Of a stretch of DNA of 64,000 bases, positions 52,906-61,549 are shown piece by piece. The position numbers and the translations under genes are program-made. Where the stretch lies: the NCBI GenBank assembly GCA_963776565.1, contig CAVZNF010000002.1, positions 450,965-514,964 on the forward strand. The letters are read 5' to 3'. This DNA comes from GMQP-bins7 sp963776565 (lineage in GTDB: Bacteria; Actinomycetota; Thermoleophilia; Gaiellales; Gaiellaceae). Position 1 is the stretch's first letter. The number at the start of each line of letters is the position of its first letter. The notes beneath the pieces are model-generated. The model did no database searches. It was not told the DNA's origin and worked only from the letters and a program-made list of their open reading frames with translations.

Positions 52906-53220
52906 CTAGCTGGCGCGCGAATCGTCCATCCGCAAGAGGTCGAGGAGCTCGCCAATCTCATGTTCGCGTTGCGAGGGGTGTCGCATGTGCGCCTTGCGAT
53001 TGAGCGTGTAGTGATTCCGCCTTCCCTCACGCTCGCGGGACACGTAACCAGCCATGACGAGGTCAGAGACGATCCGCTGCGCCGCGCGCTCCGTTATTCC
53101 CACGGTTTCTGCGATATCGCGCAGCCGCGTGCGTGGGTTGCGCTGGAGACAAAGGAGCACCTGCGTGTGGCTCGTGACAAAACGCCAAGGTGCTGATTCA
53201 GGACTTGACATACCGGACAT
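52906..53220 (-). CDS. Winged-helix transcriptional regulator
   Basis: A 104-residue single-domain regulator of the MarR/ArsR shape. The helix-turn-helix spans CLQRNPRTRLRDIAETVGI and TERAAQRIVSDLVMAGYV, followed by the wing SREREGRRNHYTL. The C-terminal tail (REHEIGELLDLLR) may dimerise. Start ATG 53220 or 53211. It is divergent from the STAS gene, so it may control it; the shared intergenic region is AT-rich. The ligand is unknown. Confidence 0.8.
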   Translation of the reverse strand: MSGMSSPESAPWRFVTSHTQVLLCLQRNPRTRLRDIAETVGITERAAQRIVSDLVMAGYVSREREGRRNHYTLNRKAHMRHPSQREHEIGELLDLLRMDDSRAS

Positions 53221-53234
53221 ATATTACGTACTTT
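53205..53234 (+). promoter_or_regulatory. Possible promoter of the STAS gene
   Basis: TTGACA (53205-53210) and TACTTT (53229-53234) with 18 bases between, in an AT-rich stretch upstream of the STAS start. The site overlaps the start of the divergent regulator gene. Confidence 0.35.
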
Positions 53235-53281
53235 ACGAGTCGTCGATGAGCATATCCAACTTCTCGGAAGGAGGGACCGTG

Positions 53282-53617
53282 ATGTCTGTGTTTGAGATAT
53301 CGCCGCTCGTGAACGGGAAGGGCCTGCGCTTGGAAGGAGAGCTCGATCTCGCGGCCTCGCCACGACTCACGGACGCACTCCTCGACTTCGCCACGTCGGA
53401 GCGTGAGGTGCATCTCGATCTCAGCGAAGTTAGCTTCATGGACAGCTCCGGGCTACGTGTGATCCTGGCGCTTGCCCGCTCGCGCGCAGATACTGGGTCG
53501 TCCGTCGTCCTCCTCGATCTGTCTGCCGCCGTCGTGCGAATCTTCGAGATCATGGGGATCGACGAGCATCCGGGGGTCGAGATACGGCACCCGGGCGCCG
53601 AGCCGGTAACCGTCTGA
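53282..53617 (+). CDS. STAS-domain protein (anti-anti-sigma factor type)
   Basis: A 111-residue STAS protein. The phosphorylatable region SFMDSSGLRVIL carries the Ser normally targeted by an anti-sigma kinase; GKGLRLEGELDLAASPRLTDAL forms the first strands and helix; SSVVLLDLSAAVVRIFEIMGI closes the fold. ATG 53282 follows a near-perfect ggaaggaggg site. Partner kinase and sigma factor are not in the window. It is divergent from a winged-helix regulator. Confidence 0.9.
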   Translation: MSVFEISPLVNGKGLRLEGELDLAASPRLTDALLDFATSEREVHLDLSEVSFMDSSGLRVILALARSRADTGSSVVLLDLSAAVVRIFEIMGIDEHPGVEIRHPGAEPVTV

Positions 53618-53640
53618 GCTGCCGGGGTCGCCCCCGCTGC

Positions 53641-53690
53641 CAAGTTCGCGAGCTACCTGCGGATCGAGGAGCGCGGGCTCGGGACATGTC
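53641..53690 (+). pseudogene. Remnant of conserved C-terminal tail (SYLRIEERGL)
   Basis: KFASYLRIEERGLG is read here in the gap after the STAS gene. With 47559-47615 and 2464-2538 it makes a third scrap of the same tail. The 250 bases that follow, up to 53938, hold no supported gene. Confidence 0.45.
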
Positions 53691-53938
53691 GCAGCAATGC
53701 GACCGCTCGAGTTCCCGCGAGCGACTCTCCGATTTGCCTGATCCAGCGCGTCTGGCTCACTCCACGGCAGCGGGTCGTCTCGGCATCGTTGCGCTGGCGC
53801 ATGAACCATGGACTTACCGTCCTGGACCCGCAGTAGCGAGACGCGGTTGGTACCGGCTCGCCGTTGAGTTCCCCGAACCGACCGTTGCCGTGGCTCGCGA
53901 CCGGTCTTGGCCGACCGCGAACTTTGGCGGGAGTGGTA

Positions 53939-54361
53939 CTAGGCAGCTCCGAGCGCCTGTGTGATCTTCGCGATCGCCGCAGTCTCCTCGTCCTTCACGC
54001 CACCCTTGGCCTCCGCTACTGCCGTTGCAACGTCGAGCACCAGGCCACGGTAGGCGTCAAGTTCGTCCGGGGCCTTGGCGCCGAGCACTGCCACCGCCGC
54101 ACCTAGAGCGTTCATCGTCCCCTCCATGACCTCCTTCGGTGACGCAACCAGGCCGAAGCCAGTGCCATGTGTTCCTGAAAGGTCGCGTACGAGCTGGCTG
54201 TCGCTCTCGCGATGCGCCGCGAGTTGCTTCGCAACCGCGCTCGCCTCACCGAAGCTGTCGGTGAAGTCGCGGTGTGCCGTTGAGACGAGCAAGCCCGCGC
54301 CCGTGACGCCTTGCTGCAGGTTCTTCCACTCGTCCTCGGTGAAGTCCGTCTTGCCTGCCAT
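53939..54361 (-). CDS. Conserved hypothetical helical protein
   Basis: A 140-residue, mostly helical cytosolic protein (FTEDEWKNLQQGVTGAGLLV, FTDSFGEASAVAKQL, TMNALGAAVAVLGAKAPDEL, VATAVAEAKGGVKDEE). I recall similar proteins in soil actinobacteria with the same start (MAGKxDFTxEEW) and AEAKGGVK end, but know no function. ATG 54361 has a gaaggag site. It is alone on its strand. Confidence 0.75.
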   Translation of the reverse strand: MAGKTDFTEDEWKNLQQGVTGAGLLVSTAHRDFTDSFGEASAVAKQLAAHRESDSQLVRDLSGTHGTGFGLVASPKEVMEGTMNALGAAVAVLGAKAPDELDAYRGLVLDVATAVAEAKGGVKDEETAAIAKITQALGAA

Positions 54362-54522
54362 GTGTCCTCCTTCGATCGGTGTGACGCTGTTGAGTCAAGT
54401 CTGATGCCTAGCAGAGGCGCGGGCCACAACGCTGTCCAGGCCGATCCCCTCCCCCTCGCGAAGCGATCGGGCGTCGGGGGCGTGCTTGCGGGTCACGGCC
54501 TCGGTAGCGTCTTGTGGCTTCG

Positions 54523-55017
54523 ATGGGAGACGTCGAGATCCGAGAGTTCCAAGAGAGCGACCTCGACACGATCGTGGAGTTCTCGCTTCGCGCATGGGAT
54601 CCGGTCTTCGCTTCGTTGCGCGATGTCCTCGGCGACCCCATCTTCTTTCGCCTTAAGCCCGACTGGAAGGCAGCTCAGGCAGAGGAGGTGCGAGCGAGTT
54701 GCACGAGCGACGAACGAGATGCCTTCGTTGCGCTCGTGGACGGTCGGCCGGTCGGGTTCGTCACCGTCGCCCTCAACGCCTTCAACGAGCGCATGGGGGT
54801 GATCGACATCATCGGGGTGGATCCCGACTTCCAGCGGCGGGGCATCGCCTCGCAGCTCACGAGACACGCGCTCGACCACATGCGTCGATGCGGAATGGAC
54901 ATCGCAGCCGTGGAAACGGGCGGCGATCCGGGCCACGCGCCGGCTCGGGCAGCGTATGAATCGCTCGGGTTCACGCCCCTCCCCGTCACGCGGTACCTGA
55001 AACTGCTCGACGAGTAG
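54523..55017 (+). CDS. GNAT acetyltransferase
   Basis: A 164-residue single-domain acetyltransferase. DVEIREFQESDLDTIVEFSL opens the fold; the substrate-side FVALVDGRPVGFVTVAL and the acetyl-CoA loop VDPDFQRRGIASQLTRHAL are clear, followed by the conserved HAPARAAYESLGF. ATG 54523 is used; a TTG three codons earlier is open. The acceptor substrate is not predictable. Confidence 0.9.
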   Translation: MGDVEIREFQESDLDTIVEFSLRAWDPVFASLRDVLGDPIFFRLKPDWKAAQAEEVRASCTSDERDAFVALVDGRPVGFVTVALNAFNERMGVIDIIGVDPDFQRRGIASQLTRHALDHMRRCGMDIAAVETGGDPGHAPARAAYESLGFTPLPVTRYLKLLDE

Positions 55018-55152
55018 TCCGCTTCGCACCATGATCGTGCGCCGACGACACGCGCCTCCACGCACGGCAAGCGTCCGAGTCAGTGGTCACCACCATCGCA
55101 CCGCGACGCGCTCGGGTGGTGGGTGCTCTCGGGGGATGGAGGCGTGGAGCCG

Positions 55153-55428
55153 CTAGTACGTGATGTTCTCGACCAACTCCACGACCGTCGGCGGCGTCAA
55201 AACGGTCGTCCTGTCGAGTGCGCCCGACGCGAGGAGACGGTCTCGGAACGCCTTGGCCTCCTCAAGCGAGTTGAACTCCACCCGTGTGAACACCTCGTTC
55301 GGGTTGTCAAGACTGCGCAGCATGAGGTGGCCCTTCGCCGCCTGCTTACGGCCGACCGGATCCGAATCGAACAACGACTTGAACTCGTCGAAGTCGTCGA
55401 CCTTGAGGTGATGAACCATGAAAGCCAC
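55153..55428 (-). CDS. Small dimeric alpha/beta barrel-like hypothetical
   Basis: A 91-residue protein. Its pattern (FMVHHLKVDDFDEFKSLFDS, HLMLRSLDNPNEVFTRVEF, LEEAKAFRDRLLASGAL) is strand-helix-strand-strand-helix, as in small ABM-like proteins. GTG 55428 or ATG 55419 could start it. No enzyme activity can be assigned. Confidence 0.65.
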   Translation of the reverse strand: MAFMVHHLKVDDFDEFKSLFDSDPVGRKQAAKGHLMLRSLDNPNEVFTRVEFNSLEEAKAFRDRLLASGALDRTTVLTPPTVVELVENITY

Positions 55429-55603
55429 AGTGCCTCCTGTGTCCGGGGGGCTGCATCGGGATGATGCTTCCCGCTCGCGATCATCCTGACAGGTCGCGTC
55501 GGGATGTTGCCCGGAAACGGCACGGGTCGCGACGTCGTCGGGGTGATCGGAGACGGCGGTGGTACGACGGTGTTGGGAGCCTTGCGGGTACTAGGATCCC
55601 CGC

Positions 55604-55993
55604 GTGCTGGCACGTATGGGGATCCGCATCGTGGCCTCGCTCGTGGGCATCCTGATCGGGATCATCGTGTCGGTAGCCCTGCTAGACGGCTTTTCGGCCA
55701 CGACGAAGGCGATCGTCGTCTGCACCCTGCTCTTCTGGGTCGTGAACCTCGTAGTGAACTTCGTCGCCGTGCGGATCCTGATCCGTCAGCCGTCGGTCGG
55801 GACTGCGGGGCTGCTCGCGCTCGCCTCGACGATCGTGTCGCTATTCATCGTCAACATCGTCGTTTCCGGCCTGACGATCCACGGCGTGAGCACCTACCTG
55901 ATCGCGACTCTGATCATCTGGATCGCAACCGCGCTCGCCGACATGATCGGCCGCCGCAAGATCCGCGAGCGGCGAGTCGAGCGCCTCGCCTGA
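55604..55993 (+). CDS. Small four-span membrane protein (phage-holin IV-like)
   Basis: A 129-residue protein with four spans: IRIVASLVGILIGIIVSVAL, AIVVCTLLFWVVNLVVNFVA, LLALASTIVSLFIVNIVVSG and VSTYLIATLIIWIATALADM, and a basic C-terminus. This layout is seen in the holin superfamily IV-type proteins of actinobacteria, which are usually not lytic. GTG 55604 or ATG 55616 could be the start. Confidence 0.75.
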   Translation: MLARMGIRIVASLVGILIGIIVSVALLDGFSATTKAIVVCTLLFWVVNLVVNFVAVRILIRQPSVGTAGLLALASTIVSLFIVNIVVSGLTIHGVSTYLIATLIIWIATALADMIGRRKIRERRVERLA

Positions 55994-56208
55994 CTAGGCA
56001 GCGTCGCTCCGAGCCGCCACCGACCTCCGGCTAGGTGGGCTTCGGCGCGCTCGGAAAATGGAACACGGGGCGCATTTCGGCACGTGGAGCCTCTACTGCG
56101 ATCCGCCCTCCACGCAAGTGGAACCCCCTCCCCGCGAACTGCGCCTGTTCGGACTTCCGAGCGAGACGCGACCCGCGCCTCGCTGGCAGAGACGTCATCC
56201 CGAGGCGT

Positions 56209-57557
56209 TTACAGGAAGTAGCTCAGCTTGTCCCAGAACCAACTCTTGAAGCGTTCGTGCGTTCCGGCCGGCGGCTCGCCCGGCTTCGAGCGGGCGATGT
56301 CAGGCTCGAACAGTCGCTTCTCGAATAACGCCGCCGCCTCCGGACTACGAGCGATCATCATGATCTCCGAGTTGCGGTAGAGCGCCCACGAGTCGAGGTT
56401 CACCGTTCCGAAGCTGACGACGTCGTCGGCGACCACGACCTTCGCATGCACGACCGTGCCCGGGAGCTCCCACACTTCGACGCCCGCCTCCATGAGTGCC
56501 GGATACCAGTGCTCCAGCGCGGCCGACGCCTGGTCGTTGTTCGACTTCTCGGAGACCACGACCCGCACCCTCACGCCGCGCTGCGCCGCGCCGACGATCC
56601 GCTGAAGCATGTCTGCGTCCGTGAGGTACGGGTTCATCACGTCGAGTCGCTTGCTCGCGCCGTCGATCTGCTCGCGGATCGCCTGCGATGCGGCGACGAA
56701 TCCACCGGGAATCACCTGCGCGAGTGCGATCGGCGTCGAGCCGGACTTCCCGGCTCTGGGAAGTAGGGCGAAAGGTCGCTGGGCAGCGGGCCGCCGTGTC
56801 CGCGGAAGCTGGTCAGGAAAGCTGCTTGCGCCTGCCTGACGACGTCGCCGGTGACCCGCACCATCACGTCGTGGAAGCCGCCGTTCTCGAAGTGATCTTC
56901 GATTCCGGCACCACCCGTCCACGCGACGGAGCCGTCGATCACGTACAGCTTGCGGTGGTCGGCGCGACCCACTTCGTCCTGCCGCCAGTCGATGTGCTGG
57001 TGGTCCGGGTAGAGGCCGTCCCGGTCGAGGGGGAACACGTCGTTGACGACGATCTGCGCTCCAGATGCTGCGAGCTGCGTGAACATCTCCTGCGCCTCGC
57101 CGTGAGGCCTGGAGCCGTAGCCGTCCACGATGACACGCACCTCGACCCCCTCCGCGATCTTCCGCTCCAGCAACCTAGCCATCTGCATCCCGACGGAGCC
57201 TTCGCGCCAGCCGAACATCAGGATGTGGACGGACGACTGCGCGCCTTCGATGTCCTCGAAGATGCGGGGGAAGAAGTTCGCTCCCTCGACCCACGGCTCG
57301 ATCGTCGCCGCCGTCGACCACGCGAAGTCGAGTGCGGCATCGTGCGGCCGCATCCCGCTGCGCTCGGCGAACGCACTCGTGGCCGCCTCCGCTCCGGCGG
57401 ACGTGACGGCATCAGGCGGCGGTGGCCAACTCGGCTTCTGAGTGACCCCGAGTACCTGCCTGTACACAAGGACGAATAGGGCCCCAGCAACGAGCGCGAC
57501 GACCGCGAGGCCCTGGCGTCCGCGCTTCCGAGCACCCGTGTTAGCGTCGTCGCGCAT
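56209..57557 (-). pseudogene. Phospholipase D-like (cardiolipin synthase-like) protein, one frameshift
   Basis: About 448 residues with a single N-terminal span (GLAVVALVAGALFVLVYRQV) and two HKD half-sites. HKD1 is in DHRKLYVIDGSVAWTGG; HKD2 is in VHAKVVVADDVVSFGTVNLD and lies after a frameshift near 56757 (SPYFP to GSTPIALAQV). The family joins phosphatidylglycerol molecules to cardiolipin or hydrolyses phosphodiesters at the membrane. The shift lies between the halves at a non-conserved place, so an error is possible. The start ATG 57557 touches the first base of the divergent membrane gene. Confidence 0.88.
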
Positions 57558-58000
57558 TGCCCGAGGAAGCTACAGGCCGCAGCGCGAGGGCATGGCGCGT
57601 GGGGTGGGTTGCGTCCATCGCCGTCGCCGTCGCGGTGCTGGGTGTGTTCCTGACGTGGACGAGTGTCGGGAGCGCGAGCCTCGATGGGACGCAAGGCCCG
57701 AACAACGGGTGGCTCGTCGTCATCGTCGGGGCCTTCACATTCGGCTTCATCCGCCCGATGGCTCGAGGCTCACGGGTCGGAGTGATCGGAGTGTTCGCCG
57801 CATCGATAGTCATGTTCTGGACGGCCGCTGAGAACTGGCTGGACAACCGGCGAGTGTTAGCCGGTACAGCCAGCTACGGGCTTGTTGTCGTCATCGCAGC
57901 GAGCGCGGTCCTCGCAGCGACCGCTGTAACGACGGCTGTGGGCCGCGGACTCAGATGTCGAGGCGCTGGTCTTCGAGGTCGAGGTCGCGTCCCACCCTGA
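57557..58000 (+). CDS. Hypothetical membrane protein
   Basis: About 147 residues with four spans (VGWVASIAVAVAVLGVFL, GWLVVIVGAFTFGFIRP, VGVIGVFAASIVMFWTA, YGLVVVIAASAVLAATAVT). TTG 57557 is the first start; no ATG is available before the first span. The last 17 codons overlap the end of the antiporter gene on the other strand and are Arg/Gly-rich. No family recognised. Confidence 0.55.
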   Translation: MPEEATGRSARAWRVGWVASIAVAVAVLGVFLTWTSVGSASLDGTQGPNNGWLVVIVGAFTFGFIRPMARGSRVGVIGVFAASIVMFWTAAENWLDNRRVLAGTASYGLVVVIAASAVLAATAVTTAVGRGLRCRGAGLRGRGRVPP

Positions 58001-59525
58001 TCCAGACGTCGTTCGAGATCGCACCGCTCCGCCGAAGAGCGGAGAGCGCATCGCGTTCGGCGTCGAGCAATTCGCGGCGGAGGCGTTGGTAGTCCTGCGA
58101 TCGGCTCTCGATCGCACCGTCGTCTCCGTCGTCGAGGCGCGCGCGGAAGCGAGTCGTCCGGAATCGGTACGCGCCTCGCATGCGTTCGGCGGTGTCGTCG
58201 CGCACCCAGTCCTCCTGCACGAGCATCTCGAGCCGCGCCAGCGCCGCTTCGGCGGCGTGAATGCGCGCCTTCGCATCCTCGCGCGACTCGACGCCGTCGT
58301 CCTCGAGCCCGAGTCCGCGTATTACGAGCGGCATGGTCAGTCCCATCCCGACCAGCGTCGCCAGGATGACCGAGAAGGTGAGGAAGAGGATGAGTGCCCG
58401 TCCGGGGAACGCGGAGCCGTCATCGGTCTCGAGGGGTAGGGCGAGAGCCGCTGCGAGCGACACGGCGCCGCGCATTCCCGCCCAGGAGACGAAGACTGCG
58501 ACTCGCCAGTTCGACATGCGTCTCGCGATCACCTTCGGGGCATGGAGTACGACGAACACCCAGGCGAAGCGCAGGAGAATCACGGTCAGGCTCACGAGGA
58601 CGGCGTAGCCGAGGAGCCGTAGTGCGGACACGTCTCCGAGCGCGTCGAGGACGACCGGAAGCTGGAGGCCGACGAGCACGAACAGGAGCGCATTCAGCAG
58701 GTACTGGACGATCTCCCACACTGCGAGCCCCTGGAGCCTCACCTGCGCGCTCGTCAACTCGGGCGTGTGCCAGCCGAGGTAGACGCCGGCCGTCACGGTG
58801 GCGAGCACCGCGGAGACCCCCATCAGGTCGGCGGGAATGAACGCGACGTACCCGGTGAGAAGCGAGATCGTGATCTCCGCCGGCGGGTTGTCCAGCCGAC
58901 GACGAATCTGGCGGACGAGCCATCCGACAAGGAGGCCGAAGGCGATTCCGCCGCCGGCTGTGACCAGGAACAGGCCGCCCGTGTAGAGGGCCGAGAAGGA
59001 GCCGGTGATCACCGCCGCGACGGCCACGCGGTAGAGCACGAGTCCCGTGCCGTCGTTGACGAGGCTCTCGCCCTCGACGATCGTCACGAGCCTGGCCGGC
59101 ACGCCGAATCTGCGCGCGATCGAGCTAGCGGCAAGCGGGTCGGTCGGGGAGACGATCGCGCCGAGGACGAACGCGCTCGGCCACGAGAGACCGTCGATGA
59201 ACGCGTGCGCGACGACAGCCACGCCGACGGTCGTCGCGAGCACAAGGCCGAGAGCGAGCAGCCCGATGGGCCGGACATTCGATCTCAGCTCGCGAAGCGA
59301 GGTGAAGAAGGCCGAGCTGTAGAGGAGCGGTGGGAGCACCCCGAAGAAGACGAGCTCCGGGTCGAGGTCGAACTCCGGCATGCCAGGCACGACGCCGATA
59401 GCCAGGCCGCCGAGGACGAGCAGGATCGGATATGGGACCCGGAGCGCCGGGGCGATTGCCAGCATCGTTGCGACCGCGAGGATCAGGGTGAGGGCGACCA
59501 GGCCGTCCTGAAGCTCGAGATGCAT
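57951..59525 (-). CDS. Na+/H+ antiporter (CPA1, NhaP type)
   Basis: A 524-residue cation/proton antiporter with about twelve spans. The ion-binding motif GESLVNDGTGLVLY lies near residue 155, SPTDPLAASSI near residue 125, and SWAGMRGAVSLAAALALP near residue 350, all typical of CPA1 proteins. The C-terminal 110 residues are a charged cytosolic tail (EDAKARIHAAEAALARLEML) that could sense pH. ATG 59525 gives the normal length. It exchanges Na+ (or K+) for protons at the cell membrane. Confidence 0.94.
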   Translation of the reverse strand: MHLELQDGLVALTLILAVATMLAIAPALRVPYPILLVLGGLAIGVVPGMPEFDLDPELVFFGVLPPLLYSSAFFTSLRELRSNVRPIGLLALGLVLATTVGVAVVAHAFIDGLSWPSAFVLGAIVSPTDPLAASSIARRFGVPARLVTIVEGESLVNDGTGLVLYRVAVAAVITGSFSALYTGGLFLVTAGGGIAFGLLVGWLVRQIRRRLDNPPAEITISLLTGYVAFIPADLMGVSAVLATVTAGVYLGWHTPELTSAQVRLQGLAVWEIVQYLLNALLFVLVGLQLPVVLDALGDVSALRLLGYAVLVSLTVILLRFAWVFVVLHAPKVIARRMSNWRVAVFVSWAGMRGAVSLAAALALPLETDDGSAFPGRALILFLTFSVILATLVGMGLTMPLVIRGLGLEDDGVESREDAKARIHAAEAALARLEMLVQEDWVRDDTAERMRGAYRFRTTRFRARLDDGDDGAIESRSQDYQRLRRELLDAERDALSALRRSGAISNDVWIRVGRDLDLEDQRLDI

Positions 59526-59684
59526 CGGCTAGCGCCGCGACCTGCAGCCGGGATGGGCGACCGCCGGTCAGCGCGGGATCCGCCGGAGTGGTGGCCTCGA
59601 CCTTCCTGCGTCCGGCGTAAAACGACCACAGGAAGGCTGCGTTGAACGGACGGCCGGAGAACAGCACGCGCTCGCGCCTCTCAC

Positions 59685-60678
59685 TCAGAGCGGTTTGCGG
59701 TAGGTCGTCAAGGTGCTGACGACCTCGTAGCCGAGGCTCTCGTAGAGGTCGTACGCGCCGTTCGGGTTCTCCGTGTGCACGCCGAGAGCGACCTCGGTCA
59801 TACCACGGTCGGCGAGCTCCCGGATCGACTCGACGATGAGCGCTTTCGCGACGCCACGACGCCGCCAGCGGCGCGATGTCGAGATCGCCTCGGTCCAGCC
59901 GCGCTTGCGATCGAACTCGTCGTTCTGCGCCGTGTCGATGAACGACTTCACCTGGCCGGCGACACCCTCGTCGTCCCACGCGATCTTCCAGAGCGAGAGG
60001 TCGTTGTACGGGAACGCGAGGAAGCGCTCGTATCCCGCCTCCGTCGGCTCGACGTAGCCCCAGTGGTCGCGGAACGCGTCCATGTCGGCCTCCCAGATCG
60101 CGCGCAGGTCTTCCTCTCGCGCCGGGCGGATATCGACCCCGTCCGGGAGCCGATGGTCGGGGAGGTCGTCGACCGAAGGTCTGACCATCTCGGCCATGTA
60201 CGTACCGGGCTCGTACCCGGCGGCGCGGATCAGCGCAGTCGCGGCCTCGTTGCGGTTGCCCGCCCAGGCTTCAAGGACCTTCTCGGGCGAGTCGTGGTCC
60301 GTCGCGATCTCGCGCAGACGAGCCTCGTTCCAGCCAAGGAGCGCACCGCCTATCCCGCGACCGCCATACGCTGGGTCGAGAAAGCACACCTGTCTTAAGA
60401 CCAGCGGGCCGTCCGCCTCGGGATCCCACCAGACGCGGCTGTAGCCGACCGGCCGGCCGTCGACCTCCGCGACGAGCAGGTCGCGCGCCGGGTCGCAACG
60501 TTCGAGGTGGTCGTAGCGCAGATGCGAGCGCCTCCGGCGTCTCGACGCGGTCGTCTCCCTCACCGCGCGCCGAGGCGGTGATGATGCGCGCGAAGTCCGG
60601 GTAGTCGGCGTTGCCGCGGAACATGCGGAAGTCGACCCCCTCGAGCTGCGGGAGAGCGGCCATGCGGCCATTCTCCAT
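59685..60678 (-). pseudogene. Tandem GNAT acetyltransferase, one frameshift
   Basis: Two GNAT domains in one protein of about 330 residues. ATG 60678 gives the N-terminal part (EGVDFRMFRGNADYPDFARI); near 60520 the frame shifts to HLERCDPARDLLVAEVDGRP and continues to the end. Domain 1 has GGRGIGGALLGWNEARL, domain 2 has RRRGVAKALIVESIREL and VHTENPNGAYDLYESLGY. The layout resembles mycothiol synthase-type tandem GNATs. The substrate is not known. Confidence 0.87.
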
Positions 60679-60688
60679 GCTCGCGGCG

Positions 60689-60904
60689 CTAGACGGCGAT
60701 GCGCAGCGCGAGGTGGAGCGGACAGCCCGCTCCGATGAGGGACCGCGTCAGCTGAAGATCGGCGCCCGAGTCGACGAGCATCCATGCGTCCTCGTCGCCA
60801 TAGCCGAGGAGGCGGAACTGGTCGAAGCGCCAGCCGACGACCCGTTGGTCCTCGACGGACAGCTCGAACGCCTGATGTGGGTGCTCTGCCGCCGACATGT
60901 ACAT
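60689..60904 (-). CDS. Small conserved-looking hypothetical protein
   Basis: A 71-residue protein ending DLQLTRSLIGAGCPLHLALRI. The middle QRVVGWRFDQFRLLGYGDEDAWML recalls small actinobacterial proteins in which a GWRFDQF phrase precedes a DxxLxxxLixxGCPxxLALRI end, but no family name is known. ATG 60904 or 60898. It stops 11 bases before the GNAT start, so the two may be co-transcribed. Confidence 0.6.
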   Translation of the reverse strand: MYMSAAEHPHQAFELSVEDQRVVGWRFDQFRLLGYGDEDAWMLVDSGADLQLTRSLIGAGCPLHLALRIAV

Positions 60905-61024
60905 GCTGAAACGACTGGAACGCGTCTGAGTTGTTGGCAGAACGTAAGGCCTGGTTGCGGAGGCGTTGCGCGCGGTCGCGGCTACGGGCGTTAGAGTCGC
61001 GCGACGGCGAGCGAAGGAGGCGAG

Positions 61025-61471
61025 ATGGCCGACTACACGATCAAGCGGCTCGAAGACGTGCAGGACGTCCTCGGCGACTATCCCGGCGAGATGCGGATGA
61101 TGACCGGCGACCTCGAGGCCGAGCAGGTTGCGTTCACATACCGGCGCATGCCCCAGCACACGGGCGGCAAGGGGTCGTACGGCCATCGCCACAAGGAACA
61201 GGAGGAGGTCTACTTCGTCGCGTCGGGGAAGCTGCAGTTCAAGCTGAACGACGAGATCTTCGACCTCGAGCGCGGCACCGCCGTTCGCGTTCCACCCGAG
61301 ACGTGGCGCTCGATCTGGAACGACGAGCCCGAGGAGGCCGAGCTCATCATCGTCTCGAAGGTCGTCCCCGGCGGCTCGCGTGACGACGCCGAGTACCTCG
61401 AGAACTTCTGGCCCGGAAGTCAAGTCGCGCGAGCGCAAGATCCAATAGTGCGCAAGTCCGGAACTCGCTAG
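61025..61471 (+). CDS. Cupin-domain protein
   Basis: A 148-residue cupin. Motif 1 is SYGHRHKEQEEVYFVASG with likely His, His and Glu ligands; motif 2 is RVPPETWRSIWND, where the usual final His is replaced, so metal binding may be weak or absent. The N-terminus (YTIKRLEDVQDVLGDYPGEM) adds one helix. ATG 61025 follows gaaggagg. The stop codon lies in the loop of a hairpin (61456-61486). Confidence 0.87.
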   Translation: MADYTIKRLEDVQDVLGDYPGEMRMMTGDLEAEQVAFTYRRMPQHTGGKGSYGHRHKEQEEVYFVASGKLQFKLNDEIFDLERGTAVRVPPETWRSIWNDEPEEAELIIVSKVVPGGSRDDAEYLENFWPGSQVARAQDPIVRKSGTR

Positions 61472-61523
61472 CGCGAGATTCCGGACGCGCGAAGATCCCT
61501 GAAGGCGGCCGCTTCGCGGCCGC
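61456..61523. terminator. Two hairpins between convergent cupin and Vps62-like genes
   Basis: Hairpin 1 (61456-61486): gtccggaactcgc pairs with gcgag-a-ttccggac around tagc, so it overlaps the cupin stop. Hairpin 2 (61505-61523): gcggccg/cggccgc with loop cttcg. Together they probably end transcription from both sides. Confidence 0.65.
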
Positions 61524-61549
61524 GGGCGGACGTTGAAAGAAGACGCCGG

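Larger units (their letters stand above)
50939..52907. repeat. Copy 2 of the duplicated BrkB segment, with extra insert
   Basis: Matches 20041-21467 in order and orientation. Bases 51004-51516 have no counterpart in copy 1 and carry a small membrane gene. The BrkB gene and its upstream small gene each show indels in this copy, so it is the more decayed one. Confidence 0.8.

Noticed and set aside
58767..59645. Plus-strand frame of 292 codons
   Set aside because: Antisense shadow of the Na+/H+ antiporter, composed mostly of Glu/Arg/Asp.
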